Below, piece after piece: positions 1-7,793 of a stretch of DNA of 64,000 nt. The DNA is taken from assembly GCF_000472545.1 (NCBI RefSeq), contig NZ_AWZV01000005.1, forward strand, positions 186,001-250,000, given 5' to 3'. Position numbers and translations under genes: made by a program. Under the pieces are notes generated by a model. That model was not told where the DNA came from. It was given only the letters and a program-made list of their open reading frames with translations, and made no database searches. This DNA comes from Burkholderia sp. WSM2232 (lineage in GTDB: Bacteria > Pseudomonadota > Gammaproteobacteria > Burkholderiales > Burkholderiaceae). Positions within the stretch are counted from its first letter, which is position 1; every line of letters begins with the position of its first letter.

Positions 1-149
1 CCTTTGTTGCAGTCGTCGAAAAACGGCACCGCGACCTTGGGAATGACGGCAACGGAAATATCCTTTGCGTCTTTCGCGTGAGCCGTTGCTCCGACCGATG
101 CAGCAAGCGCGACGAGGGCGCTCGCGGTGACGCGTTGGGTGAGTTTCAT
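1..149 (-). CDS. Sugar ABC transporter periplasmic substrate-binding protein (5' end only)
   Basis: Leftward reading frame from an ATG at 147-149 that runs off the window edge, so only about 49 residues are visible. They begin with a positively charged start and an Ala-rich hydrophobic stretch ending in AHA, a typical Sec signal peptide, followed by KDISVAVIPKVAVPFFDDC, which resembles the first strand of RbsB/LacI-like sugar-binding proteins. An AGGAGA ribosome-binding site sits just upstream. It lies 39 bp downstream of an RbsC-type permease in the same direction, so it should supply the ligand-binding subunit of that importer. The ligand cannot be deduced from this fragment. Confidence 0.75.
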   Translation of the reverse strand, partial: MKLTQRVTASALVALAASVGATAHAKDAKDISVAVIPKVAVPFFDDCNK

Positions 150-188
150 ACATGTCTCCTGATGTTATGGTTGCGGCGTTCAGTGTTC

Positions 189-1184
189 CTAACGTTCCTT
201 GCGACGCACGCGCCAGATGTCGATACTGACGGCAATGAGAATCACGCAGCCGGTAATGGCCTGCTGCGCATAGGTATCGATATTGAGCAGCACGACGCCA
301 TTCGTAATGATTCCCGCGAGCGCCGCGCCGATGATCGCGCCCTCCACGCTGCCAGCCCCGCCGGACAGACTCGCGCCGCCGATGGCCGCCGCCGCGATGA
401 CATCGAGTTCCGCACCGAAGCCAGAAGCCGGCTCCGCCGACACGAAGCGCGAGAACGCAATCACCCCTGCCATCGAAGCGATCAGGCCGGATAGCACATA
501 GACCGCGAATTTCACGCGCGCGGTGCGCACGCCGGACAGGCGCGCGGCTATTTCATTGCCGCCCGTCGCGTACACGTAACGGCCAAAGCGCGTCTGTCGC
601 ATCACGACGGAGAAGACGGCCGTCATGGCCAGAAGAATGACGACCGGAAAGGGCACGAATCCAATGTAGCCCTGGCCGATGAATGTAAAGCTGTCGGGTA
701 CGTCGGGCGTGACGGGCACGCCTTTGGTAATGATGTACATGAGGCCGCGCCCGATCGAAAGCGTGCCGAGCGTCGCGATAAAAGGCGGCAACTGTATCCA
801 TGTGATCATGAAGCCATTGAATGCGCCCACGGCGATTCCGACACCGAGCCCCGCGCCGATGGCTACCGACGCGTTGTAACCATGTTGGAAAACGAGCGCG
901 GTAATGAGCGACGACAGGCCCATGACCGAGCCCACCGAGAGGTCGATGCCGCCCGTAATGATCACGAGCATCATGCCGATCGACATCAGCGCGATCAGCG
1001 AAAACGAGCGGAACACGCCCATCAGGTTGTTGGTCGTGAGGAAGTACGGTGAGAAAACACTGATCAGCAGTCCAACCAGCAGCAACACGGAGAGCACGTT
1101 CAGCTCCCGCATGCGCAAGCACGCCTTGATCCAGTCAGCGGCACGCCCAGACTGGGGTTCTTTCTTCGACGAAATGGCAGTCAC
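189..1184 (-). CDS. RbsC-type sugar ABC transporter permease
   Basis: Inner-membrane permease of the ribose/xylose/arabinose importer class, about 331 aa with 8-10 hydrophobic segments. Diagnostic stretches are the IITGGIDLSVGS motif after the third membrane segment, LPPFIATLGTLSIGRG, and the late GAELDVIAAAAIGGAS region, all conserved in RbsC/XylH. I chose the GTG at 1182-1184 as start because AAAGGAGGAG lies directly before it; a longer frame would begin at 1220. The binding-protein gene follows it, and no ATPase gene is visible, so it probably lies beyond the left edge. The operon diverges from the epimerase at 1429. Confidence 0.9.
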   Translation of the reverse strand: MTAISSKKEPQSGRAADWIKACLRMRELNVLSVLLLVGLLISVFSPYFLTTNNLMGVFRSFSLIALMSIGMMLVIITGGIDLSVGSVMGLSSLITALVFQHGYNASVAIGAGLGVGIAVGAFNGFMITWIQLPPFIATLGTLSIGRGLMYIITKGVPVTPDVPDSFTFIGQGYIGFVPFPVVILLAMTAVFSVVMRQTRFGRYVYATGGNEIAARLSGVRTARVKFAVYVLSGLIASMAGVIAFSRFVSAEPASGFGAELDVIAAAAIGGASLSGGAGSVEGAIIGAALAGIITNGVVLLNIDTYAQQAITGCVILIAVSIDIWRVRRKER

Positions 1185-1242
1185 CGATCGCTCCTCCTTT
1201 GCAGGCTCGGAACAGATCATATGAGCCCGGGCTTGCGGAAAT

Positions 1243-1337
1243 CTGTGACGCCCGTCATAGATCCGTATCGGGGTTGACCCGTAGATTGTCTGCGGATAGC
1301 GCGATGAATGCCCACCTGCCTATGACGGGCGTCACAG
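1243..1337. promoter_or_regulatory. Pair of 18-bp inverted operator-like sites in a divergent promoter
   Basis: CTGTGACGCCCGTCATAG at 1243-1260 is repeated as its exact reverse complement at 1320-1337. The centres are 77 bp apart, about seven helical turns, inside the 244-bp gap between the leftward transporter and the rightward epimerase. Each arm is itself nearly palindromic (TGACG-CC-CGTCA). Such an arrangement suits cooperative or looping binding by a dimeric repressor controlling both directions. The protein that binds is not evident. Confidence 0.6.
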
Positions 1338-1428
1338 CATTGCGCAGGGCGCGGCGTTACGATGCGCGTGGTGTCACCAGCGGCGCGGCGCCGCCGGGTG
1401 GCTTTATGAACTGCAAAGGAGACAAGGC

Positions 1429-2328
1429 ATGACCAAACGAGTGATTGTGACGGGTGGCAGCGGACTTGCCGGCAAATGGGTCGTCGAAGACCTGGTGGCG
1501 CACGGCTACGAAGTACTCAATCTGGACCGCGTGCCGATGGCCAAAGGCACCGCGCGGACCCTGATCACCGACATCACCGATGCGGGACAGGTGTTCAATG
1601 CGCTCTCGTCCACTACCACGGCGAGAGAATTCGATGACGACATCGAGCCCAAGCCGATTGACGCAGTCGTGCATTTCGCCGCGATTCCACGCATTCTCGT
1701 CACCACTGATAACGAGGTATTCCGCATCAACGTAATGGGCACCTACAACGTGCTCGACGCGGCTGCGAAGCTCGGCATCAGGAAGGTCATCGTCGCTTCG
1801 AGCGAGACAACTTACGGCGTGGTCTTCGCGCACCGCCATCGCGACCCGGCGTACTTTCCGCTTGATGAGGATTATCCCGTGGACCCGATGGACAGCTACG
1901 CCACGTCGAAAGTCATTAACGAAGTGACAGCAAAGGCGTTTCATGCGCGCACGGGCGCGGACATTTACTGCTTGCGCATCGGCAATGTCCTCGATCCCGT
2001 GGACTATCAAAAATTCCCGACCTGGCTCCAGGATCCCGCCTTGAGAAAGCGCATTGCCTGGAGTTACATCGACGGCCGCGACCTGGCAACGGCCTGCCGT
2101 CTGGGCATCGAAAAAGATGGTCTCGGCTTCACGGTAATGAACGTGGCAGCAGACGACGTCTCCTCTGACCGCCCGGTTGCCGAACTGCTGAAAACCTACT
2201 ACCCGAATGTGCCGGTCAGGAAACCGCTCGGTGAATTCGAGACCTTGCTGAGTAATGAAAAGCTCAAGCGTTTGCTTGGTTGGCAACAGGCTTACCGTTG
2301 GCGCGAGCAGGTGTCCGGACAGTTGTAG
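1429..2328 (+). CDS. NAD(P)-dependent epimerase/dehydrogenase, extended SDR family
   Basis: 299-aa cytoplasmic protein of the extended short-chain dehydrogenase family (GalE/uronate dehydrogenase-like). It has an N-terminal Rossmann motif TGGSGLAG at residues 8-15, an acidic NAD-selecting residue at the end of strand 2 (LNLDR), a serine-rich catalytic strand (VASSETTYG) and the YxxxK pair in DSYATSK. The start has an ideal AAAGGAG site. It diverges from a sugar ABC transporter and shares its operator region, so it probably oxidises or epimerises the imported sugar or a derivative. The precise substrate is not recognisable. A strong terminator follows. Confidence 0.85.
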   Translation: MTKRVIVTGGSGLAGKWVVEDLVAHGYEVLNLDRVPMAKGTARTLITDITDAGQVFNALSSTTTAREFDDDIEPKPIDAVVHFAAIPRILVTTDNEVFRINVMGTYNVLDAAAKLGIRKVIVASSETTYGVVFAHRHRDPAYFPLDEDYPVDPMDSYATSKVINEVTAKAFHARTGADIYCLRIGNVLDPVDYQKFPTWLQDPALRKRIAWSYIDGRDLATACRLGIEKDGLGFTVMNVAADDVSSDRPVAELLKTYYPNVPVRKPLGEFETLLSNEKLKRLLGWQQAYRWREQVSGQL

Positions 2329-2370
2329 GCGACTTGCATTGCCAGCAGGCGCGAATGGCGCCCGCTAGCG

Positions 2371-2397
2371 ACATCAGGCGCACTTTGCGCCTGATGT
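2371..2397. terminator. Bidirectional intrinsic terminator hairpin
   Basis: A perfect 12-bp stem (ACATCAGGCGCA paired with its complement) closes on a CTT loop, and T-rich sequence follows on the + strand. It lies between the convergent ends of the epimerase (stop at 2328) and the GntR regulator (stop at 2479), so it can serve both. Confidence 0.8.
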
Positions 2398-2478
2398 TTC
2401 CTTGTATTTCGTTCTGTTCCGTTTCAGCGCGAGCGGAACGCGCGAAGCAGCGCGAGCGGTCGGGCGGCGCCCGGACGC

Positions 2479-3591
2479 TCACGCGATCCGCTGCATATAT
2501 CCGGGCAAATCTGGCTCAGGCAGCACGGCGAGCACTTTAAGCCGCTGACGGGTGCGCGCCTCTCCATGCTCGAGGTGTTGCCCAAGCGCCCTCGCCGCGG
2601 CATCAAACTCTCCGCGCAAAAGAAGCTCGATCACCATGCGATGCTCTAGCAGCATGCTGGTCTCCGGATGAAGCCCGAACGCATCGTAGAACGCGTGGTT
2701 CACGATCAGCGGAATGTGCGCATGGCTGATGGCTGCAAGTAACTTTCGATTCGGAGCACCGGCCAGCAGCGTTTGATGCAATGTCGCTTCCAGACGGTAT
2801 AGCGCGCTCGCATCGACAGACTCGGGGCGTGCGATAGCGCCCTGCACTTCCTCGAGCGCCGCCTCCAGTTGTGCCCGGGACAACGAGGGCGCACTTGCTG
2901 CCAGGGCAGCCGGCTCGAGCAATCTGCGCAGTTCATAATCTTCACGCACGGCGCGGGCTGTAAGCGGTCCGCAAAGCCAGTGGGAGTAGGCAGACTTCTC
3001 GACCAGACCGCGATCACGCAGTCTGCTGAGCACTTCGCGCACCGTTCCGCGACTGACACCAAATGATTCGGCCGCAATGCTTTCGTCGATACGAAAATGT
3101 CCGAACACGATGCCGAGCGAAATCGCAGACTCCAGCGAGTCGTAAATGCGTTCACTGTTCGAGGGGATATCGAGCGGCTCGGGCGGGCGGTCAAAGCCCA
3201 GCATGTCTTCGGAAATCGGCGTGCGCAGCGGCTCGGGCACGCTGCCGTCGGCGTTCGCAGCGAGAAAGCCGCGCCCTTCGAAGGTGACCAGAAGGCCGCC
3301 TGCGTGCAGCATCTCGAACGCCTTTCTCACCGGCACGCGGCTCGTGCCGAAGATGCGCGCGACCGGCCCTTCGAGCAGCACGAGCCCCGGCGGAATTTTG
3401 CCGAGCGCAATGGCCGATTTCAGCTGATCGTGAATCACACGATAGCGCAACCGGCTATCGGCCTCGGTCGATGCATCGAGTCGATTGTCGGGACCGGTTG
3501 CATCGGTCGGCACGGCGTCGCGCGGTGCGGCCGGCCGATGTTCGGCCTTTGCTGAATGGGAAGGTTGGAGAACGCCAGCACGTCTTGTCAT
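2479..3591 (-). CDS. GntR-family regulator with two winged-helix domains and an FCD domain
   Basis: 370-aa DNA-binding protein. After a 45-residue polar N-terminus there are two GntR-like winged helices in tandem: residues about 49-111 (with VARIFGTSRVPVRKAFEMLHAGGL) and about 147-205 (with AAESFGVSRGTVREVLSRL). An all-helical FCD-type effector domain follows at about 212-340. FadR/FCD regulators are normally about 230 aa with a single winged helix, so this is a duplicated-head form. It is the last gene of a nine-gene leftward cluster, 18 bp after the solute-binding protein gene, and likely regulates it in response to a small carboxylate or amide, although no ligand can be named. Confidence 0.85.
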   Translation of the reverse strand: MTRRAGVLQPSHSAKAEHRPAAPRDAVPTDATGPDNRLDASTEADSRLRYRVIHDQLKSAIALGKIPPGLVLLEGPVARIFGTSRVPVRKAFEMLHAGGLLVTFEGRGFLAANADGSVPEPLRTPISEDMLGFDRPPEPLDIPSNSERIYDSLESAISLGIVFGHFRIDESIAAESFGVSRGTVREVLSRLRDRGLVEKSAYSHWLCGPLTARAVREDYELRRLLEPAALAASAPSLSRAQLEAALEEVQGAIARPESVDASALYRLEATLHQTLLAGAPNRKLLAAISHAHIPLIVNHAFYDAFGLHPETSMLLEHRMVIELLLRGEFDAAARALGQHLEHGEARTRQRLKVLAVLPEPDLPGYMQRIA

Positions 3592-3609
3592 CGTTGTACG
3601 AAATCGCCT

Positions 3610-4878
3610 TCAGGACCTCATGAACTCGGTCCAGCGGCGCACTAGGTAGTTATGCTCATCCATAACCGAATCCCACACCGCAATCCGGCTCATGCGCGCA
3701 ACGTAACTGCCTCCGTCCCGCACCTGGCCCGCAGGCACGAGATGCTTGCTGGTAGGACCCGGAAGATCCGTCGAAGCGCGAGCTCCATCGTACCAGTAAG
3801 CCCACTCGTCGGGCTTCATATGCTCGCGGGAGCGCTCGGGATTGGAAATGTAGAAACCTTGCCGGGCAACCGTCGCGCCGGCCCAGCCCTCCAGCCACCA
3901 GTTCAGATACTCGTACGCGGCATCCAGCACGCGGCCATGCGCGAGCCGGGAAATGCCGATTCCGCCGAACCACGCGCGGTAGCCCTCACGCGGCCGCGCC
4001 AGCCTGAATTTGAGGCCCGCACGCTCCAGCTCCACGGTGGCAGGCGACCAGATGCTCTGTATCGCTACCTTATTCGCGATCATCAATTGCGCGGCCTCGG
4101 CAAAGCTCGACCAGAACCCCGCAAAGTGCCCGCGCCGCTTGAAGTCGATCAGGATTGCAATCAGTCCGTCGATTTCTTCGATGCTGAGATTACCAATGTC
4201 GTCAAAGCACATGAGCCCGCTCGCCTGAACCGCGAGCGCCGCGTCGATTGCGCCAATAGCGGCATCCGCCTGCAATGCGACGCGTCCCGCCAGTTCGGGC
4301 GCGAGCAGCCAGGCCCAGCTCTCCTCTCCTTGCGCAAGCGAAGCAGGCAACGCATCTTCCAGATAGACGAAGCTGTCCGCATTGTGCGTGAGCGGCAGCA
4401 TGCTGATGCGCCCGCCCGGCTTGTGGCCGAGCGAACCATCCTCCTGCACGTAGAGCCGGTCGGCGGGCGTGCAACCCGCCGCGCCGGTTCTACCTGCCGT
4501 ACCCCGCTCGGGTGCGTGGCCGATGCGTCCCGTGCGCGGCAACGCATTCACTTCGTCCCAACGGCGAATGCTCGCCAGTTCGATGGGCTGCAGCGCATGC
4601 GTCGGCCACAGGCAGTCGAGGCTGTGGAACCACTGGTCATAGAGCTCGTAGCGGTCCGGGTGCATCGCGCCGTCGCGCTGCACGGCACCGCCGTCCTGAA
4701 CGATGAAGCGCAGGCGGATACCCAGGTCCTGCTCCGCGCGCTTGCGAATGTGCTCCTGGAGCGTGACGGTCGTGCCGAGCACACGCAATTCGACCTTGGA
4801 GGATTGCACGGCAGGCGCAGACCGACTGGAACTGGCAGATTTCAAGCTATCGCTTCCGCTGTTTGAAGATGCCGGCAT
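3610..4878 (-). CDS. PotD/PotF-like solute-binding protein lacking a visible signal peptide
   Basis: 422-aa protein resembling the extracellular solute-binding proteins of polyamine-type ABC importers: a VLGTTVTLQEHIRK start of lobe 1, the LPLTHNADSF hinge segment, SIWSPATVELE, and the C-terminal repeat of AYEYLNWWLEGW and QGFYISNP. The N-terminus is Ser-rich and polar with no hydrophobic core, so export is not evident. The ATG at 4878 lies inside the end of the GTPase gene (37-nt overlap), suggesting translational coupling. No permease or ATPase gene accompanies it. It may act as a cytoplasmic ligand-binding partner of the adjacent GntR regulator, or be an orphan binding protein with a misjudged start. 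Confidence 0.65.
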   Translation of the reverse strand: MPASSNSGSDSLKSASSSRSAPAVQSSKVELRVLGTTVTLQEHIRKRAEQDLGIRLRFIVQDGGAVQRDGAMHPDRYELYDQWFHSLDCLWPTHALQPIELASIRRWDEVNALPRTGRIGHAPERGTAGRTGAAGCTPADRLYVQEDGSLGHKPGGRISMLPLTHNADSFVYLEDALPASLAQGEESWAWLLAPELAGRVALQADAAIGAIDAALAVQASGLMCFDDIGNLSIEEIDGLIAILIDFKRRGHFAGFWSSFAEAAQLMIANKVAIQSIWSPATVELERAGLKFRLARPREGYRAWFGGIGISRLAHGRVLDAAYEYLNWWLEGWAGATVARQGFYISNPERSREHMKPDEWAYWYDGARASTDLPGPTSKHLVPAGQVRDGGSYVARMSRIAVWDSVMDEHNYLVRRWTEFMRS

Positions 4879-5912
4879 AAACGCCGGTAAGAATCGGCAA
4901 GCGCGTCGCCCTCGAAACCTTGCGCGATGAAGACCAGACGCGAACGATGCGCTTCATGCTTGCCGTTGCCGGGCCAGGCATCGAGATGCAGGATGGGATA
5001 CACGAGATGATGCACAGCATGTATCACGACTGGTTGCGTCGCACCGGCGAGCGCCAGAATGCCCTTGACGCGCAGGATGTTATCACCGTGCCGGTTGAGC
5101 AGCATAGTCAGCCACAGTGTGAAGACCGGCCAGTCCAGAGGCTCGTCGAACTCGATGCAGAAGGCTTTCAGCGCAGCAAGTTCAGCGCGGTGCGCAGACG
5201 TTGCGTTCAGCCGCGCGAGGGGATTGGCCGCGTGCGTCGCATCTGTGCGCGCACTACCCGTGCGCCGCACGAATTCTGCGAAATCGTGCGAGTTCGACGC
5301 GGAATCAAGTACAAGGGCGGCGTCGTCCGTGCATGTGCGGCGTGCGATGCTCGCGGCCGGGTTCAGTTCAGCGAGCGATCGTTCCAGCCCGGCGAGCGCG
5401 GCATGACTAACGAGGTCCACCTTGCTGACGACGATGCGATCGGCAGCCGTCACCTGCGCGAGCCATTGTTCATGCCGTGCGCGCTGCTGTCCCGCGTTGA
5501 CGGCGTCAACGACCGTGACGATCGCACCGACCGAATAATGGCTCGACACCACGGGATCGCCGAGAAGGGTCGCTACGATCGGCGCCGGCGTTGCGAGGCC
5601 CGTCGTCTCCAGCACGACGCGCGAAAACGCGGGCAGTTCGCCCCGTGCGCGCCGTGAAAACAGTGCGGTAAGCGCATCTTTCAGTTCACCGCGTATTGCG
5701 CAACACACGCAGCCGTTATCGAGCAGCACGGTCTGCGCGTCAAGCTCGCCGATCAGCAGGTGGTCCAGCCCGACCTCGCCGAACTCGTTGACGAGCACGG
5801 CGGTGTCGCGCGCGGCATCGCCCTTGAGGACATCGGCGAGCAAAGTGGATTTTCCGCTGCCGAGAAAGCCCGTGACGATCGTCACCGGAATCACGTCATA
5901 AGCGAGGCTCAT
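4842..5912 (-). CDS. G3E-family GTPase (CobW/YjiA-like metallochaperone)
   Basis: 356-aa P-loop GTPase. The Walker A GFLGSGKS is at residues 15-22, switch region NEFGEVG at 42-48, the family-defining metal-binding GCVCC at 67-71, ETTGLA as Walker B, and SKVD in place of the usual NKxD guanine motif. A CobW_C domain fills the C-terminal third. Members deliver Zn, Co or other metals to client enzymes at the cost of GTP. It overlaps the small CxxC gene upstream by 4 nt (ATGA) and the next gene by 37 nt. In this operon a plausible client is the metal-dependent imidase/deacetylase encoded at 9198-10079. Confidence 0.88.
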   Translation of the reverse strand: MSLAYDVIPVTIVTGFLGSGKSTLLADVLKGDAARDTAVLVNEFGEVGLDHLLIGELDAQTVLLDNGCVCCAIRGELKDALTALFSRRARGELPAFSRVVLETTGLATPAPIVATLLGDPVVSSHYSVGAIVTVVDAVNAGQQRARHEQWLAQVTAADRIVVSKVDLVSHAALAGLERSLAELNPAASIARRTCTDDAALVLDSASNSHDFAEFVRRTGSARTDATHAANPLARLNATSAHRAELAALKAFCIEFDEPLDWPVFTLWLTMLLNRHGDNILRVKGILALAGATQPVVIHAVHHLVYPILHLDAWPGNGKHEAHRSRLVFIAQGFEGDALADSYRRLCRHLQTAEAIA

Positions 5913-6208
5913 GTCTGTTCCCCTTCGTCAGCGAACAGCGTCAGCGGATCGAGAGGACGGCCAAGCATCGTTTCGGCCGCTTTCCAGATCTGCATGAAGT
6001 CCTCGACAATGATCTGCGCGCCCGTCGGCGAAGACAGCACAAAGGACTGCCCGTGGAAGTCCGTCAGTTTGAGCCGGAAAGCTGCGAGAACCCGATTCGC
6101 ATGCGCCACCTGCACATAGCGCTGCCGTCGCGCACCGGCATTTTCACCGGGCGCGACTGAATTGGACCAGTGACGTCCGCCGCCGAGCAATCCGCACATG
6201 CCGCACAT
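5909..6208 (-). CDS. Small conserved-looking protein with N-terminal CxxC, coupled to the G3E GTPase
   Basis: 99-aa protein beginning MCGMCGLLGGGRHW. The ATG at 6206-6208 is preceded by GGAGCGG, whereas the upstream extension of the frame to 6379 reads through the end of the SDR gene and is unlikely. Two cysteines at positions 2 and 5 form a potential metal-binding CxxC; the rest is a soluble alpha/beta sequence with no family I can name. Its stop overlaps the GTPase start (ATGA), implying a functional pair. A metal-carrying partner or client of the GTPase is one possibility. Confidence 0.7.
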   Translation of the reverse strand: MCGMCGLLGGGRHWSNSVAPGENAGARRQRYVQVAHANRVLAAFRLKLTDFHGQSFVLSSPTGAQIIVEDFMQIWKAAETMLGRPLDPLTLFADEGEQT

Positions 6209-6225
6209 TGTCCGCTCCTTGCCGC

Positions 6226-6984
6226 TCAGGGCATGACGTCGCCGGAGTTCGGGCCTAGCGTCTGCCCGACGAACAGATTGCCGCCTGGATCGGAGGCAAG
6301 CAGCACGGCCGTCGGCGCGACCTCGTCGGCGCGGCCGAAGCGCCGCAACGGCAACTCCTTCGCCTTGGTTTCCTTCCATGATGCGCTGATTCCGTCCACG
6401 AGGGGTGTCTCGATGGGACCCGGCGCGATGGCGTTGACGAGCACGTTATCCGGCGCGGCTTCGAGCGCAAGAGACTTGGTGAAGCCGATGACACCGGCTT
6501 TCGCCGCGGCATAGTGCGCGAGTTCGGCACCGCCCTTGATGCCGAGTTGCGACGCCACGTTGATGATGCGGCCAAAGCGCTGCGCGGTCATGAACGGCAG
6601 CGCGCGCTGCGAACACAAGAACACGCTGCGCAGATCGACGCGCAGCATGTCATCCCACATCTGCGTGGTCAGGTCGGTACAGCGCGCCTGGGTCAGCATG
6701 CCCGCGTTATTGACGAGGATGTCGATGCCGCCGTAAGCCGCGATGCAGCGATCGACAATACCGTGTGCGCCCGACTCGTCACCGACATCCGCGACGATCG
6801 TCTCGACCTGTACGCCGCTTGCGCGGCAAGCGTCGGCGTGAGCGGCGAGGCGTTTCTCGTCGAGATCAGCCAGCACGAGGCGTGCGCCGGCTTGCGCGTA
6901 GGCCAGCGCGATGGCGGCGCCGATTCCGCTCGCAGCACCCGTGACGACCGCGCGGCGGCCGTCGAGTGAGAACATTGATGCCAT
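6226..6984 (-). CDS. SDR-family oxidoreductase (FabG-like)
   Basis: 252-aa classical short-chain dehydrogenase. It has the cofactor motif TGAASGIG at residues 15-22, Asp at the end of strand 2 (LVLADLD, favouring NAD), NNAG at 92-95, and a catalytic Ser145, Tyr158, Lys162 set. PGPIETPL follows the active site. It lies 17 bp upstream of the CxxC gene and 34 bp downstream of a second SDR, so both are co-transcribed. They probably act on successive hydroxy/keto intermediates of the operon's pathway; the substrate is unknown. Confidence 0.88.
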   Translation of the reverse strand: MASMFSLDGRRAVVTGAASGIGAAIALAYAQAGARLVLADLDEKRLAAHADACRASGVQVETIVADVGDESGAHGIVDRCIAAYGGIDILVNNAGMLTQARCTDLTTQMWDDMLRVDLRSVFLCSQRALPFMTAQRFGRIINVASQLGIKGGAELAHYAAAKAGVIGFTKSLALEAAPDNVLVNAIAPGPIETPLVDGISASWKETKAKELPLRRFGRADEVAPTAVLLASDPGGNLFVGQTLGPNSGDVMP

Positions 6985-7018
6985 TTCGAAAATTTCCCTG
7001 TGTAGGTGTGGGCGAAAT

Positions 7019-7774
7019 TCAGCCTGGCCACCGCACGGTCAGGCCGCCGTCCGCGATGATCGACTGCCCGGTGATGTAAGAAGCGTCGTCGCTCGTCAGG
7101 TAGCGGATCAGCGAAGCGATTTCCTGCGGCCTGCCGACGCGTCCAAGCGGAATGCCCTTTGCCGCCTCGCGCAGGCCATCCGGACCGAGCGAATTGACCG
7201 CATCGAGCGATTGGGGTGTTTCAATCAGGCCCGGAATCACGGCATTGCAGCGGATACCGCGCGGCGCGAGTTCCATCGCCACCGCGCGGCACAAGCCGGG
7301 CACGCCCGACTTGGCGGCCGAGTAGTGTGTGTGGTTTTCCCATCCGTACACGCCGCCCGCGATGGACGAGACGGCGACCATCGCACCGCCGTTTTGCATG
7401 TGGCGCGCCGCCGCCCGAAAGGTTCGCATCACGCCGGAGAGATCGACGTCCAGCATCTGGTGCCACTGCTCGTCGCTCATCTCCGTGAGCGGCGCTGCGC
7501 GCAAGAGGCCCGCGTTGGCGACCGCGTAATCGATACGGCCGAAGCGTTCCACCGCCGCCAAAGCGAAGGCCTCCACCTGCTCGGCCGACGTGACGTCGAC
7601 TGCCTGCATCAGACACTGGCCGCCCGCATGCTCGACGGCCTGCACGGTGCTGCGCGGATCGTGCGCGTCGCCAGAGAAGTACCCGCCCACCACCGCCACG
7701 CCCGCTTGCGCGTAGGCCACTGCGAGCGCCTGCCCAATGCCGCTCGCCGCGCCCGTTACCAAAGCTACTTTCAC
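7019..7774 (-). CDS. SDR-family oxidoreductase
   Basis: 251-aa classical SDR, the second of two adjacent ones. The cofactor motif TGAASGIG is at residues 7-14, ANAG at 86-89, and the catalytic residues are Ser137, Tyr151 and Lys155. I start it at the GTG at 7772-7774, preceded by GGAGAC; a longer frame from 7819 has no such site and would overlap the MFS gene. Sequence divergence from the neighbouring SDR (for example GYFSG versus LADLD after strand 2) indicates different cofactor or substrate preference, not a recent duplication. Confidence 0.87.
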   Translation of the reverse strand: MKVALVTGAASGIGQALAVAYAQAGVAVVGGYFSGDAHDPRSTVQAVEHAGGQCLMQAVDVTSAEQVEAFALAAVERFGRIDYAVANAGLLRAAPLTEMSDEQWHQMLDVDLSGVMRTFRAAARHMQNGGAMVAVSSIAGGVYGWENHTHYSAAKSGVPGLCRAVAMELAPRGIRCNAVIPGLIETPQSLDAVNSLGPDGLREAAKGIPLGRVGRPQEIASLIRYLTSDDASYITGQSIIADGGLTVRWPG

Positions 7775-7793
7775 GAAAAAGTCTCCAGTCAGG

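Noticed and set aside
1357..2286. 309-aa leftward open frame opposite the epimerase gene
   Set aside because: Antisense of a gene with clear Rossmann and YxxxK motifs; its product is His/Arg/Val-rich without domains, and it has no ribosome-binding site.
3652..4866. 404-aa rightward open frame
   Set aside because: Mirror of the solute-binding protein gene; Arg/Ala-rich composition typical of antisense frames in GC-rich DNA.
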